Shown in pieces: positions 28,981 through 37,833 of a DNA stretch of 64,000 bases. The first letter of the stretch is position 1. Each line of letters begins with the position of its first letter. A model generated the notes under the pieces. It saw nothing but the letters and a program-made list of their open reading frames with translations. It made no database searches and was not told the origin of the DNA. Position numbers and translations under genes: made by a program. Source of the stretch: Streptomyces pilosus (GTDB lineage: Bacteria > Actinomycetota > Actinomycetes > Streptomycetales > Streptomycetaceae); NCBI RefSeq assembly GCF_014649835.1, contig NZ_BMTU01000011.1, positions 124,001 to 188,000 on the forward strand. Reading direction: 5' to 3'.

Positions 28981-28985
28981 CCCGG

Positions 28986-29057
28986 TGGGCGATACTGGGT
29001 TCGAACCAGTGACCTCTTCGGTGTGAACGAAGCGCTCTCCCACTGAGCTAATCGCCC
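28986..29057 (-). tRNA. tRNA-Val (anticodon CAC)
   Basis: 72 bases: acceptor GGGCGAT/ATCGCCC, D-arm TAGCTCAGTGGGAGAGC, anticodon loop TTCACAC within a CTTCG/CGAAG stem, T-loop TTCGAAC, discriminator A. CCA is not encoded. It is identical to the copy at 36527-36598. Confidence 0.97.
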
Positions 29058-29096
29058 GGGAACGCACTGAACCATACAGGTCCGGGCGGCCTTCCT

Positions 29097-29546
29097 TCAA
29101 ACCGCTTGCAGGTGCGCGGCCAGTCCCCGCCGGCCGGCCCGCATCATCGCCGCGTGGTTGAGGCGGAAGACGGGCCGGGCGGGCACGGCGAGCAGGCGCA
29201 GCAGCCGCTTGCGGACGTCGACCTCCTGCTCGTAGTGGGCGAGGCAGCCGTGGTCTCCCAGGCTGGTGACCGTCCAGCGGGCCCAGCCGTCGATGTCGCC
29301 GGACAGGCCCGCCTCCAGGACGCCGGTCTCCCGGTCGCGCCGGCCCTCGCGCACGGTGGAGGTCAGGTCGTAGGGCAGGAGGGAGCGGATGGTGACGATC
29401 CCGCTGGTGTCGTCGAGCCGGGTGAACTCGCGCACCTGGGGCCACCACAGGGGGTAGTCCTCGATCCGCTCCAGTGCGCCGTACACCGTCGCGGCGGGCG
29501 CGGACAGGGTCCACAGAGTGCGGAAGCGGTAATGGTTCCAGTCCAT
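29097..29546 (-). CDS. SRPBCC/polyketide cyclase-like protein
   Basis: 149 residues with the START-like lipid-binding pattern: an N-terminal strand FRTLWTLSAPAATVYGAL, IEDYPLWWPQVREF, and a C-terminal long helix (about 118-147). Such proteins bind hydrophobic ligands or act as cyclases; no active-site residue fixes the role. The ATG at 29544-29546 is the only good start. It lies just inside the tRNA-Val copy. Confidence 0.82.
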   Translation of the reverse strand: MDWNHYRFRTLWTLSAPAATVYGALERIEDYPLWWPQVREFTRLDDTSGIVTIRSLLPYDLTSTVREGRRDRETGVLEAGLSGDIDGWARWTVTSLGDHGCLAHYEQEVDVRKRLLRLLAVPARPVFRLNHAAMMRAGRRGLAAHLQAV

Positions 29547-29582
29547 GTACGGAGTGTGCCCGCCCGCGCCCGGGATGTGCGG

Positions 29583-32321
29583 CTACGGCATCCGGTCTCC
29601 GAGCAGTGCCAGGTTCTCGATGGCGGCGAGGCCGTAGAGGGCGGTGTCGTTGGTGGAGACCCAGGTGGCCTCCGCTCCCGCGACCAGGGCGGCCGGGCCG
29701 CTCACCCTCTCGGTCTTCCAGGGTGCCGATTCCCTGTACCCGTCGGAGTCGTAGAACTTCCGCCAGGCCCGCTGGGCGAGCTTCTCGTCGCCGGTCCGTA
29801 CGGCGGCGTAGGCGTCGAGGCGGGAGTGGCCCTGGAAGAGGATGAGGTTGCCGAAGTCGGCGCCGTAGCGCGCCGCCTGTTCGCTCTTGCTCGCGTTGAA
29901 GTAGCGGCAGTAGTCGTAGTAGGCCTCGGCGAAGTCGGGCATGTCGACGAGGTCGATGAGTTCGGCGCACAGTTCGTTCAGGCCGAAGACGGCCGAGAGG
30001 TGGGAGACCTCGACCTTCGGGGTGCCGGCGACGGCGAACCTGCCGGTGTCGAGGTCGTACAGGCCGCTGCCCTGGACGAAGCCGTTGGGCTGGGCGGCGA
30101 TGGTCTCCATGGTGGAGAGCACGCGGTCCCTGGCCTTCTCCCACTTGGGGCCCTTGCGCTCCCACTCGGTGAGCCAGGCGGAGACCAGTCCGCTCCAGTC
30201 GGTGCCGAAGCCGATGGACAGGGCGTTGCGGTCGGGTGTGTAGGGCTCGGTGCGGATCTTGCGCAGGGGGTCGAGGGCGAGGAAGGTCTCGTCGGAGTCG
30301 ACGCACGCGTGCATGAGGTCGCCGACGCGTTCGTCGGCGGTGAGGAAGTAGTAGTAGCGGCGGTAGGTGGTGTTGGCGATGCGCTGCTGTTTGGCGCTGT
30401 CGGCGTAGTGCTGGACCCCGTGCCGGGTGCCGAGCCCGGCCCACTCGCCGAGGTGGTAGACGTCGACCTCGCCGGTGTGGCGGGTCATGGCCTCGGCGAA
30501 GCGGAAGATGTCGGCGCGGCCGGAGCGCAGGTAGGCGTACCAGAGCCACAGGTCGGGTGAGAGTTCGGAGTTGTCCCAGGCGTAGCCGCCGACGTCGTAG
30601 CGCCACTGGTGCCGGACGGTGTCGTAGGTGTGCATGATGTCGCCGTAGTCCCAGAAGCCGTACCAGCGGCGCTGCTCCACCTGGTCCTTGTAGTAGGTGA
30701 AGAGGAAGTCGAGGTGGTCCTCGATCCTGGCCTTGGCCGGTGTGGAGCGGTCGGGTTCGGCGTACAGGCCCTTGCCGAAGACGCCGGCGCGGAGGAGCTG
30801 CCGCGGCGGGGCGGCGAGCTGCGGGAGGACGCGTACGGCTCTGACCTGTTCGGCGAGCGTCTCGGCGGCCGGGGTGGACGCGTTGGCCCAGAAGAGGAGT
30901 TCGGAGGTTCGGGCGATGCCGTAGGGGGTGCCGAATCCGGATTCGTAGTCCTCGTAGGTGATGTTGAGGCCTTCCAGCTGTTCGGGGAAGGTGTCCTGGC
31001 CCAGGCCGTCGTGGTAGAAGCGCAGGTCCATGGGCTGTGCCTCGGGCGACCAGAGCCAGAGGGTGACCTCGGCCGCGTCGGTGTGGGCGTCGCGGACGTC
31101 CAGCTGGGCGGGGTACTTCTCCCAGAAGTCGCGCAGGCCGAAGGAGAGGCCGCCGCCGGCGCCGCCGACGTAGCCGAAGCCGGAGGCGCGCCGGCCGCCT
31201 CCGGCGCCGATCCAGCCGTGGCCCTTCCTGGTGCGCTTGCGCAGGGTGAAGCCGTCGGCGGAGAGCTGGGAGAGGGTGTAGTCGCCCCATGCGGGGATGT
31301 ACTGGAGGCGGGTGGTGACCCGCTGGTCCCAGGTGGCGGGGTCGGGCAGTCTCTCGCCGGCGAACTGGGCCGCCTGGACGGCCGCGCCCGGGTCGCGGCG
31401 CAGTCCGGTGATGCCCTTGACCGCCTCGCGCAGCAGACCGGTGCCCTCGCCGCCGAGGCGGATGTGGCGGTCGTAGGAGGCGTCGCGCAAGGGCACGGTG
31501 AAGCGGACGCCGAGGCCGCGGACGAAGTCACCGCTCGCCCTGCCCGGTTCCTGCTTCCCGTCGTAGGTGACGGTGTGCACCATGCGGAAGGAGTCGGCGC
31601 CCGCGTAGAAGTAGAGGCGGACCGAGAAGGGCAGCAGGTCACGGCGGCCCTTGCGGTGCTTCCCGTCGATGCGGACGACCGCGCGGACGGGGCCCTCCTG
31701 CTCGACCGTGACCGCGGAGACGGTGCCGTCGAAGCGTTCGGTCCTGACCGTGGTCCGGTCGCCGTCCTCGTACTCGGGCTGGCGCAGGAGGACGAGGCGG
31801 CCGTCGCGGGCGATCTCGGTGGAGCCGCGGCGGACCGACTGGACGAGGGTGGCGCCGGACGTGCGGATCCGGGCGCTGATGACACCGGTCGAGATGTCGA
31901 CGGTGCCGCCGCGCCGGTCGACGGTGACCTTCGTGCCGGGCGGCGCGGCGGGCGCCCCGGGGGTCAGGGTGAGCTGTCCGGAGCCGGAACCGACGGCGTG
32001 CGCCGTCCACTTGAGGGATCCGTCGGGCCAGTAGGCGATCGGCCAGGACTGGACGGGGACGGACGTCCCGTCGGCGTCGGTCAGCCCGAAGGTCTGGTCC
32101 TCCCGGTGGACGCCTCGGGGCCAGGGCACGCCGACGGTGGAGCCGGGGGCCGCGCCGAGGCCGCCCTCCTCCAGCCAGTCGAGGGTGACCGGGTCGGAGT
32201 CGGCGGCTTCCGCGCGGGGCGCGGCGGCGGCGCTCCGCGCTCCCGGGGCCCAGCCGGCCTGGGCGGCGGCTCCGGCGACGGCGGCCGCCTTGAGCAGGGT
32301 CCTGCGGGGGATGGGGGACAT
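29583..32321 (-). CDS. Tat-secreted YetA/PcRGLX-like protein, putative exo-rhamnogalacturonan lyase
   Basis: 912 residues with a twin-arginine signal peptide (PRRTLLKAAAVAGAAAQAG, cleaved near residue 35). The mature N-terminus contains VGVPWPRG, then SWPIAYWPDGSLKW, the pattern of the RIFT-barrel domain shared by Penicillium PcRGLX (lyase family PL26) and Bacillus YetA; a long catalytic-type C-terminal region follows (LWYAYLRSGRADIFRFAEAM, TRHTGEVDVYHLGEWAG). Export plus the adjoining sugar transporter suggest attack on a pectic polysaccharide. The ATG at 32319-32321 follows AAGGAAAGG. Substrate is inferred, not shown. Confidence 0.8.
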   Translation of the reverse strand: MSPIPRRTLLKAAAVAGAAAQAGWAPGARSAAAAPRAEAADSDPVTLDWLEEGGLGAAPGSTVGVPWPRGVHREDQTFGLTDADGTSVPVQSWPIAYWPDGSLKWTAHAVGSGSGQLTLTPGAPAAPPGTKVTVDRRGGTVDISTGVISARIRTSGATLVQSVRRGSTEIARDGRLVLLRQPEYEDGDRTTVRTERFDGTVSAVTVEQEGPVRAVVRIDGKHRKGRRDLLPFSVRLYFYAGADSFRMVHTVTYDGKQEPGRASGDFVRGLGVRFTVPLRDASYDRHIRLGGEGTGLLREAVKGITGLRRDPGAAVQAAQFAGERLPDPATWDQRVTTRLQYIPAWGDYTLSQLSADGFTLRKRTRKGHGWIGAGGGRRASGFGYVGGAGGGLSFGLRDFWEKYPAQLDVRDAHTDAAEVTLWLWSPEAQPMDLRFYHDGLGQDTFPEQLEGLNITYEDYESGFGTPYGIARTSELLFWANASTPAAETLAEQVRAVRVLPQLAAPPRQLLRAGVFGKGLYAEPDRSTPAKARIEDHLDFLFTYYKDQVEQRRWYGFWDYGDIMHTYDTVRHQWRYDVGGYAWDNSELSPDLWLWYAYLRSGRADIFRFAEAMTRHTGEVDVYHLGEWAGLGTRHGVQHYADSAKQQRIANTTYRRYYYFLTADERVGDLMHACVDSDETFLALDPLRKIRTEPYTPDRNALSIGFGTDWSGLVSAWLTEWERKGPKWEKARDRVLSTMETIAAQPNGFVQGSGLYDLDTGRFAVAGTPKVEVSHLSAVFGLNELCAELIDLVDMPDFAEAYYDYCRYFNASKSEQAARYGADFGNLILFQGHSRLDAYAAVRTGDEKLAQRAWRKFYDSDGYRESAPWKTERVSGPAALVAGAEATWVSTNDTALYGLAAIENLALLGDRMP

Positions 32322-32416
32322 GGCCTTTCCTTTCCGTTCCGAGGTGCAAGGTGATGTCAAGGGCATGACAGGCAAGCCGTGCGGGGGCGCCGGCCCCAGT
32401 GGGAGGGGGCGGCCGG

Positions 32417-33016
32417 TCAGCGGTGCCGGTACCGCTCCTCCACGGCGACGGCCGCCGCCGCGACGGCTCCCAGGACGGGAACCGCCAGCGGCGGGACGAA
32501 TACCGCGGACAGGGCCACGACGGCCAGGCCGCACACGACCAGGAAGGACCCGGCGGGGTCGAGCACGGTGCGCCGCCCGGCGTCCGCGAGCGCGGTCCGC
32601 CAGGCGGTGCCGGGCGCCCAGACGGCGGCCGCCCGCAGCAGGGCCACGGCGGCCCCGATCAGCGCGACGACGCCGACGGCACCGACGACCGGACCACCCG
32701 GAAGTCCGGCCCGTACGGCGAGGACGTCCACCCACACCGCGCCCGCCACGGCCCACCCGGCGAGCCCGACGACCCACCCGCCGCGCAGCGCCGTACGGAA
32801 GTCCCGGGCGAACTCCCCGAGGCCACCGCCCTGATGGGTGGTACGGCGCCGCAGGTGCCGGGCGCCGGCGGCGAAGGCCGCGGGATAGCTGACGACCCCG
32901 AGACAGGCCACGGCGATCCAGACGCCGGTCAGCAGGCACTCGGCGAAGACCGCGAAGCGCTCCCCGGACACGGACTCCCTGCGCGAGGTGCGTGCCTTCA
33001 CGCGTGCTTGCGCCAT
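32417..33016 (-). CDS. DUF624 (YesL-like) membrane protein
   Basis: 199 residues with about five membrane helices (about 25-48, 85-103, 110-130, 158-175, 177-192). RFAVFAECLLTGVWIAVACL resembles DUF624/YesL, a family that accompanies sugar ABC importers in pectin-type operons of Firmicutes. Function is unknown. It starts 10 bases after the second permease gene; the start codon (ATG, 33014-33016) has only a weak ribosome-binding site. Confidence 0.75.
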   Translation of the reverse strand: MAQARVKARTSRRESVSGERFAVFAECLLTGVWIAVACLGVVSYPAAFAAGARHLRRRTTHQGGGLGEFARDFRTALRGGWVVGLAGWAVAGAVWVDVLAVRAGLPGGPVVGAVGVVALIGAAVALLRAAAVWAPGTAWRTALADAGRRTVLDPAGSFLVVCGLAVVALSAVFVPPLAVPVLGAVAAAAVAVEERYRHR

Positions 33017-33026
33017 GACGGCGGCC

Positions 33027-33902
33027 TCAGCCCTTCAGTCCGGAGGTCGCCATGCCGTCGATCAGGTAGCGCTGGAAGGCCATGAAGAAGGCGATGACCG
33101 GCACCAGCGCCACCAGCGACATCGCGATCATGCTGCCGTAGTCGGAGATGCCCTCCTGGTCGCGGAACATCATCAGGCCGAGCGAGACGGTGTACTTCTC
33201 GGGGGTGTTGAGGTAGATCAGCGGCCCCATGAAGTCGTTCCAGGCGTTGATGAAGGTGAAGATCGCGCTGGTGATGATCGCGGGCCGGCTCAGCGGCAGC
33301 ACGATCGACCAGTAGGTGCGCAGGTGCCCGCAGCCGTCGAGCCTGGCCGCCTCGTCCAGTTCCCTGGGCAGTCCGCGCATGAACTGCACCATCAGGAAGA
33401 CGAAGAAGGCCTCCGTGGCCAGGAACTTGCCCGCGACGAGCGGCACCAGGGTGTCGGTGAGCTCGAGGTTGCGGAAGAGCACGTACTGCGGGATGAGCAG
33501 GACGTGGTACGGCAGCAGCAGCGTGCCGATCATCAGCGTGAAGAGCAGGTTCCGCCCCGCGAAGCGGATCTTGGCGAAGGCGTAGGCGGTGAGCGAGCTG
33601 GACAGGACGACACCGGCCACGGCGAGGACCGCGTACACCAGGGAGTTCCAGAAGAAGCTGCTGATGGAGATGCCGGAGATGCCGTCGGCGAGGCCGGAGA
33701 AGTTCTCCCATACCGGCTCGGCCGGCAGCAGGTCGAGGCCGGCGATGATGTCCTTGCTCGGTTTGAAGGAGGCACCGACCACCCAGATCACGGGGTAGAG
33801 GACGACCGCGAGGACGGCGAGCGCGCCCACGTGCCAGGCGATGGACCCGGAGCGCCGCCGCTCGCTCGCGGCGGGCAGGGCGGGGCGGGTGGCACTGGTC
33901 AC
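33027..33902 (-). CDS. Sugar ABC transporter permease (MalG/LacG type)
   Basis: 291 residues with six helices. The EAA loop reads ELDEAARLDGCGHLRTYWSIVLPLSRPA. This is the second membrane subunit of a carbohydrate uptake (CUT1) importer. The GTG at 33900-33902 overlaps the first permease stop as GTGA. No ATPase is encoded here; CUT1 systems in Streptomyces usually share the ATPase MsiK encoded elsewhere. Confidence 0.93.
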   Translation of the reverse strand: MTSATRPALPAASERRRSGSIAWHVGALAVLAVVLYPVIWVVGASFKPSKDIIAGLDLLPAEPVWENFSGLADGISGISISSFFWNSLVYAVLAVAGVVLSSSLTAYAFAKIRFAGRNLLFTLMIGTLLLPYHVLLIPQYVLFRNLELTDTLVPLVAGKFLATEAFFVFLMVQFMRGLPRELDEAARLDGCGHLRTYWSIVLPLSRPAIITSAIFTFINAWNDFMGPLIYLNTPEKYTVSLGLMMFRDQEGISDYGSMIAMSLVALVPVIAFFMAFQRYLIDGMATSGLKG

Positions 33903-34855
33903 TTCGCGGCCTCCTCGTAGTGCACCCACTTCTTCTGCGACCAGAACAGGACCGCCGTGACCAGCGCCACCGCGATCACCAGCGTCCACGCCATCGCGGA
34001 GGCGAAGCCCATCTGTGCCTCCTTGAAGCCCTTCTGGTACAGGTAGCAGGTGTAGACGAGCGTGGCGTCGGCGGGCCCGCACCGGGTGTCGGAGACGACG
34101 TAGGCGGAGCCGAACACCTGGAACGCGTGGATGGACTCCAGCAGCACGTTGAAGAACAGCACCGGGGAGATCATGGGCAGGGTGATGTTCCAGAACCGGC
34201 GCAGCGGGCCGGCCCCGTCCACCTCGGCGGCCTCGTACAGCTCCCGCGGGACCTGCTTGAGGCCGGCCAGGAAGATGACCATGGGGGCGCCGAACTGCCA
34301 GATGCTCAGGGCCACCAGGGCGTAGATGACGTAGTCCGGGTTGCCGATCCAGCCGCCGGCGTCGAAGCCGAGGACCTTCTGGGTGCGGTCCACGACCGCG
34401 TCGTCGGAGAACAGCGCCCGCCATACGAAGCCGACGGAGACACTGGCGCCGATGAGTGAGGGCAGGTAGAACGCGGCCCGGTACAGGCCCTGTCCGCGCC
34501 GCCGCTGCGCGAGGAGCAGGGCGACGCCGAGCGCCAGCAGCAGCTTCAGGGGGGTCGCGACGACGACGTACTCGAGGGTGACCTCCACCGACTTCTGCCA
34601 GCGCGGGTCCTGGAACATCGTCGTGAAGTTGTCCAGCCCGGTCCACCGGGGCGGCGTGAACAGGTTGTAGCTGGTGAACGCGTAGTAGAGCGACGCGATC
34701 ATCGGCCCCGCCGTGAGCAGCAGGAACCCGGCGATCCAGGGCGACATGAAGAGGTAGCCGGCGAGATTCTCGCGGCGCCGGCCGTGCCGCGCGGCCGCGG
34801 GCGGGAAGGGCCGCTCACCGGCCGGGCGCACGGGCGCATCCTTGACGAGCGTCAT
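33899..34855 (-). CDS. Sugar ABC transporter permease (MalF/LacF type)
   Basis: 318 residues with six helices. A cytoplasmic N-terminus (about 1-30) leads to LAGYLFMSPWIAGFLLL; the EAA loop is ELYEAAEVDGAGPLRRFWNI. First membrane subunit of the CUT1 importer, pairing with the next gene (4-base overlap). The ATG at 34853-34855 lies 14 bases after the solute-binding protein stop. An extra extracytoplasmic loop contains CGPADATLVYTCY, with two Cys that could form a disulphide. Confidence 0.93.
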   Translation of the reverse strand: MTLVKDAPVRPAGERPFPPAAARHGRRRENLAGYLFMSPWIAGFLLLTAGPMIASLYYAFTSYNLFTPPRWTGLDNFTTMFQDPRWQKSVEVTLEYVVVATPLKLLLALGVALLLAQRRRGQGLYRAAFYLPSLIGASVSVGFVWRALFSDDAVVDRTQKVLGFDAGGWIGNPDYVIYALVALSIWQFGAPMVIFLAGLKQVPRELYEAAEVDGAGPLRRFWNITLPMISPVLFFNVLLESIHAFQVFGSAYVVSDTRCGPADATLVYTCYLYQKGFKEAQMGFASAMAWTLVIAVALVTAVLFWSQKKWVHYEEAAK

Positions 34856-34869
34856 CGTGGTACGTCCCC

Positions 34870-36159
34870 TCAGCCGGCGAACGCGGCCTTGGCCTCGCTG
34901 AACAGGGCCTTGGCGGCGTCGGCCGGCCTGGTCCTGCCCTGGGCGACCTCGCCCCCGATGCGCAGGAAGGCCGCCTCGATGACGTCGGCGCCCGACGGGT
35001 GCGGGGTGATCTTCCCGAGGACGCCGGCCGCGGCGACCTCTTCCTCGTAGGCCGCGACGCCTTTGTTGCTGGGGTCGGTGGGCTCGAACGCCTCGTACTG
35101 CTCGGTGGTGGCGAGGAGGCCGCGGTCGTAGCCCATGATCTCGCCGACCTCGGGGTCGTGGACCATGAAGTCGATGAACTGGGCGACCTCTTCGGGGTGC
35201 TTGGTGCCGGAGAAGCCGCTCAGCATCAGCGACCCGAGGTACTGGCCGGTGTTCTTGCCGTCCGTGGTGGGGATCGGCGCGAGACCGTAGTCCGATTCGC
35301 CCTCGCCCTCGTAGCGGATGGAGAAGTTGTCCCAGGTGAACTCGGACGCCGCGAGGCCCGCCGAGAGCGCGGACTTGGGCTTGACCTGCTCGACCTTTTT
35401 CGGGTCGGCGACGAGTCCGGACTTCACCCGCTTGAAGCCGTCCTCCCACCACTCGGTCAGGTCGTCCTCGGTGAAACCGAGATCGGTGTCCGTGAAGAAG
35501 GCCTTGCCGTTCTGGCGGAGGTAGAGGTCGTACAGGTACATGATGCTGAAGTAGCCCGTGTCTCCGGCGATCTTCAGCTTGTCCTGGATGGTCTGCAGCG
35601 CGTCGAAGTACTCGTCCCAGGTCCAGCCGAACGTCGCGTCCACCCCGGCCTTTTCGAAGGCGTTGAGGTCGATGACGAGCGCCATCGTGTTGGCGCCGAC
35701 GGGGACGGCGATCTGCTTGCCGTCGACCTGACCGTTCGCCAGGACGCCGTTGCGGAAGTTCTCCAGGCTCAGATGCCCGGCGTCCGCCTGCGTCTTGAGA
35801 TCCAGCAGGACACCGCGCTTGTCGTACTTGCGCAGGAATCCGACGGCATTCTGGAAAACGTCCGGAGGATTCCCGCCGGAGGCCTGGGTCTGGAACTTCT
35901 CCCAGAAGGCTTCGTAGTCGGTGAATTCCGGCTTGACCTTGATCTTCGGGAACTTCTTCTCGAAGAGCGCGATCGTCTTCCTGATGGCGATGGTGCGCGG
36001 CTCCCCGCCCCACCAGGCGTAACGGATCGTCACCGTTCCGTCGCCCGATCCGCTGCCACCACCGCAGGCGGTGGCCGTCGCACCGAGCCCCGCGACGGCC
36101 AGCGAGGCGCCCGCCGCTTTGAGGATCGTGCGCCTCTCCACATTCCCACCCTGCTGCAT
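34870..36159 (-). CDS. Sugar ABC transporter solute-binding lipoprotein
   Basis: 429 residues. The N-terminus has twin arginines (ERRTILKAAGASLAVAGLG) and a lipobox-like ATAC at about residues 29-32, so it is probably a Tat-exported lipoprotein. The mature part has the family-1 extracellular solute-binding fold (TIRYAWWGGEP, GGNPPDVFQNAVGFL). The ATG at 36157-36159 follows GGGAGG; a GTG six codons later is possible. It is the first gene of the permease/DUF624/lyase unit and carries operator-like palindromes upstream. Confidence 0.92.
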   Translation of the reverse strand: MQQGGNVERRTILKAAGASLAVAGLGATATACGGGSGSGDGTVTIRYAWWGGEPRTIAIRKTIALFEKKFPKIKVKPEFTDYEAFWEKFQTQASGGNPPDVFQNAVGFLRKYDKRGVLLDLKTQADAGHLSLENFRNGVLANGQVDGKQIAVPVGANTMALVIDLNAFEKAGVDATFGWTWDEYFDALQTIQDKLKIAGDTGYFSIMYLYDLYLRQNGKAFFTDTDLGFTEDDLTEWWEDGFKRVKSGLVADPKKVEQVKPKSALSAGLAASEFTWDNFSIRYEGEGESDYGLAPIPTTDGKNTGQYLGSLMLSGFSGTKHPEEVAQFIDFMVHDPEVGEIMGYDRGLLATTEQYEAFEPTDPSNKGVAAYEEEVAAAGVLGKITPHPSGADVIEAAFLRIGGEVAQGRTRPADAAKALFSEAKAAFAG

Positions 36160-36482
36160 GTGAGCCTCCCCGCGACGTTCGCGTCCGCCTCATGAATCGT
36201 TTCAAGTAAGCGCTTGCTGGCACAAGCTACGGAGGGCCTACGAGCACGTCAATGATGCGGACAGGAATTCATGACCGCCCCGCGCCGCGCGAGGACGGGG
36301 GCGGCTCCGCCCGAAGGGCCCGGCGGGGCGGGAGACGCCCAGGTCGGCGCCGCGCGGCCGACGGACCGAACACCGGGGAGCCGGCCGGGGCGGACACGCG
36401 GCGAGGTCACGGTTGGGTGAAGGCGACCGGAAGCGGAACGACCGGGCGGGAGCGGGGTGACGGTCCGGCCCCCGAAACACGG
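36160..36482. other. Gene-free region upstream of the sugar cassette
   Basis: About 320 bases between the solute-binding protein start and the tRNA terminator. Apart from the palindromes at 36193-36215 I see no gene, RNA or repeat; the rest is high-GC non-coding sequence. Confidence 0.5.
36193..36215 (-). promoter_or_regulatory. LacI-type operator-like palindromes
   Basis: Two adjacent dyads lie 34-56 bases upstream of the solute-binding protein start: TGAATCGTTTCA (36193-36204; half-sites match in 5 of 6 positions, central CG) and the perfect AAGCGCTT (36208-36215). Both resemble LacI/GalR-family operators. No LacI-family gene is present in the window, so the regulator would act from elsewhere. 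Confidence 0.5.
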
Positions 36483-36513
36483 CGGCCCGGCTCACGGTTC
36501 GTGAGCCGGGCCG
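36483..36513 (-). terminator. Terminator downstream of second tRNA-Val(CAC)
   Basis: A 13-bp perfect stem (36483-36495 with 36501-36513) and GGTTC loop lie 13 bases past the 3' end of the tRNA. Confidence 0.7.
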
Positions 36514-36526
36514 TCCGATGATCCGG

Positions 36527-36598
36527 TGGGCGATACTGGGTTCGAACCAGTGACCTCTTCGGTGTGAACGAAGCGCTCTCCCACTGAGCTAATCGCCC
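36527..36598 (-). tRNA. tRNA-Val (anticodon CAC), second copy
   Basis: 72 bases, identical to 28986-29057, same strand, 7,541 bases away. Identity continues a few bases outward (CCGG before, GG after). Confidence 0.97.
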
Positions 36599-36677
36599 GG
36601 ACGCAGGAAGAACATTACCCCATGTCAGGGGGTGCCCCTGACCAGCGGGGGCCGGTCGGCCCGACCCCCGCCGCGGG

Positions 36678-37136
36678 TCACTGGTTCTCGATCTTCCAGG
36701 GCATCACGAGACCGAACTTCCACAGATAGAAGCCGGTCACCGCGGCCACGATCACCAGCCCGACCGAGGTCAGGATGATGTTGCGACGCCGCACCTTGGG
36801 GTCGAGGGCACGCTGGGCCGCCTCGGTGACCTTGCGCTTGGTCCAGCGCAGCACCAGCTGGGCCCAGGCGAACTCGGTCGCCCAGATGGCCATGCCGCCG
36901 AAGATCACGACCCACCCCGGGCCCGGCAGCACGAGCATCGCGGCACCGGCCGCCACGACCGCGAGGCCGACGACGAAGACGCCGACCTGCCAGCTGAGGT
37001 GCAGCGCGCGGCGTGCCTTGACGAATTCCGGCGCCCTGGACCCGAGTGCCCGCTCGTCCCGGCTCTCGCTCTCGTCCACCGTCACCCCGTGAGCCGCCGC
37101 CGTGGCCTCGACGGAACTGCTACTCCCCGTGTTCAT
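36678..37136 (-). CDS. PGPGW-motif transmembrane protein (TIGR02611-like)
   Basis: 152 residues. Two hydrophobic helices are separated by the signature LVLPGPGWVVIFGG (about residues 62-75), and a third helix lies near the C-terminus (about 120-140). The PGPGW family is of unknown function. I chose the ATG at 37134-37136 (MNTGSSSS); the frame is open 11 codons further. It is divergent from ssgB, with 191 bases between the starts. Confidence 0.85.
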   Translation of the reverse strand: MNTGSSSSVEATAAAHGVTVDESESRDERALGSRAPEFVKARRALHLSWQVGVFVVGLAVVAAGAAMLVLPGPGWVVIFGGMAIWATEFAWAQLVLRWTKRKVTEAAQRALDPKVRRRNIILTSVGLVIVAAVTGFYLWKFGLVMPWKIENQ

Positions 37137-37327
37137 ACGGCCAAACACTACCCGAGCGAAACACATCACCGGAATGGGTGCACGAGGCGAACGATCTTAC
37201 GGCCGGAAGAGTTACGTAAACGCACGCAAAACACGCAGAGGGGTTTACAACGGCACCGTAGGTGGCATGTCGATTTCGCCGACGTGCGAATCCCCGAGCG
37301 CACACTGAGCGAAAGGCCCTGGCGCTT

Positions 37328-37741
37328 ATGAACACCACGGTCAGCTGCGAGCTGCACCTGCGCCTCGTTGTGTCGAGCGAGTCCTCCCTGCCTGTCCCCG
37401 CAGGCCTGCGGTACGACACGGCCGACCCCTACGCCGTGCACGCCACCTTCCACACCGGAGCCGAGGAAACCGTCGAGTGGGTGTTCGCCCGCGACCTCCT
37501 CGCCGAGGGACTTCACCGCCCCACGGGCACCGGCGACGTCCGTGTCTGGCCGTCGCGCAGTCACGGCCAGGGCGTCGTGTGCATCGCCCTCAGCTCACCG
37601 GAGGGGGAAGCCCTGCTCGAGGCCCCGGCCCGGGCCCTGGAGTCCTTCCTGAAGCGCACAGACGCCGCCGTGCCGCCCGGTACGGAACACCGGCACTTCG
37701 ACCTCGACCAGGAGCTCTCGCACATCCTGGCGGAAAGCTAG
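37328..37741 (+). CDS. ssgB: Sporulation-specific cell division regulator SsgB
   Basis: 137 residues, full length for SsgB and immediately recognisable (MNTTVSCELHLRLV, WVFARDLLAEG, HRHFDLDQELSHIL). In S. coelicolor SsgB, placed by SsgA, recruits FtsZ rings to future septum sites in aerial hyphae, so it is essential for sporulation septation. The ATG at 37328 has only a weak GAAAGG site 11 bases upstream. Expression during development is known from the literature; I cannot assign the promoter from the sequence. Confidence 0.97.
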   Translation: MNTTVSCELHLRLVVSSESSLPVPAGLRYDTADPYAVHATFHTGAEETVEWVFARDLLAEGLHRPTGTGDVRVWPSRSHGQGVVCIALSSPEGEALLEAPARALESFLKRTDAAVPPGTEHRHFDLDQELSHILAES

Positions 37742-37833
37742 GCGAGGCTCACCAAGCCGCCCGGCGCCGTCGACTCGGGGTGACGGCTCGGGCCCGGACA
37801 GCCGCCTGCGGACAGCCGCACGCGGCTCGCACT

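Noticed and set aside
32322..32939. Upstream extension of the YetA-like protein
   Set aside because: It overlaps the DUF624 gene antisense-frame and lacks a signal peptide; the ATG at 32321 gives a proper Tat signal.
28986..36598. Integrative element using tRNA-Val as attachment site
   Set aside because: No integrase, excisionase or replication gene lies between the tRNA copies, and the whole tRNA is duplicated instead of only its 3' end.
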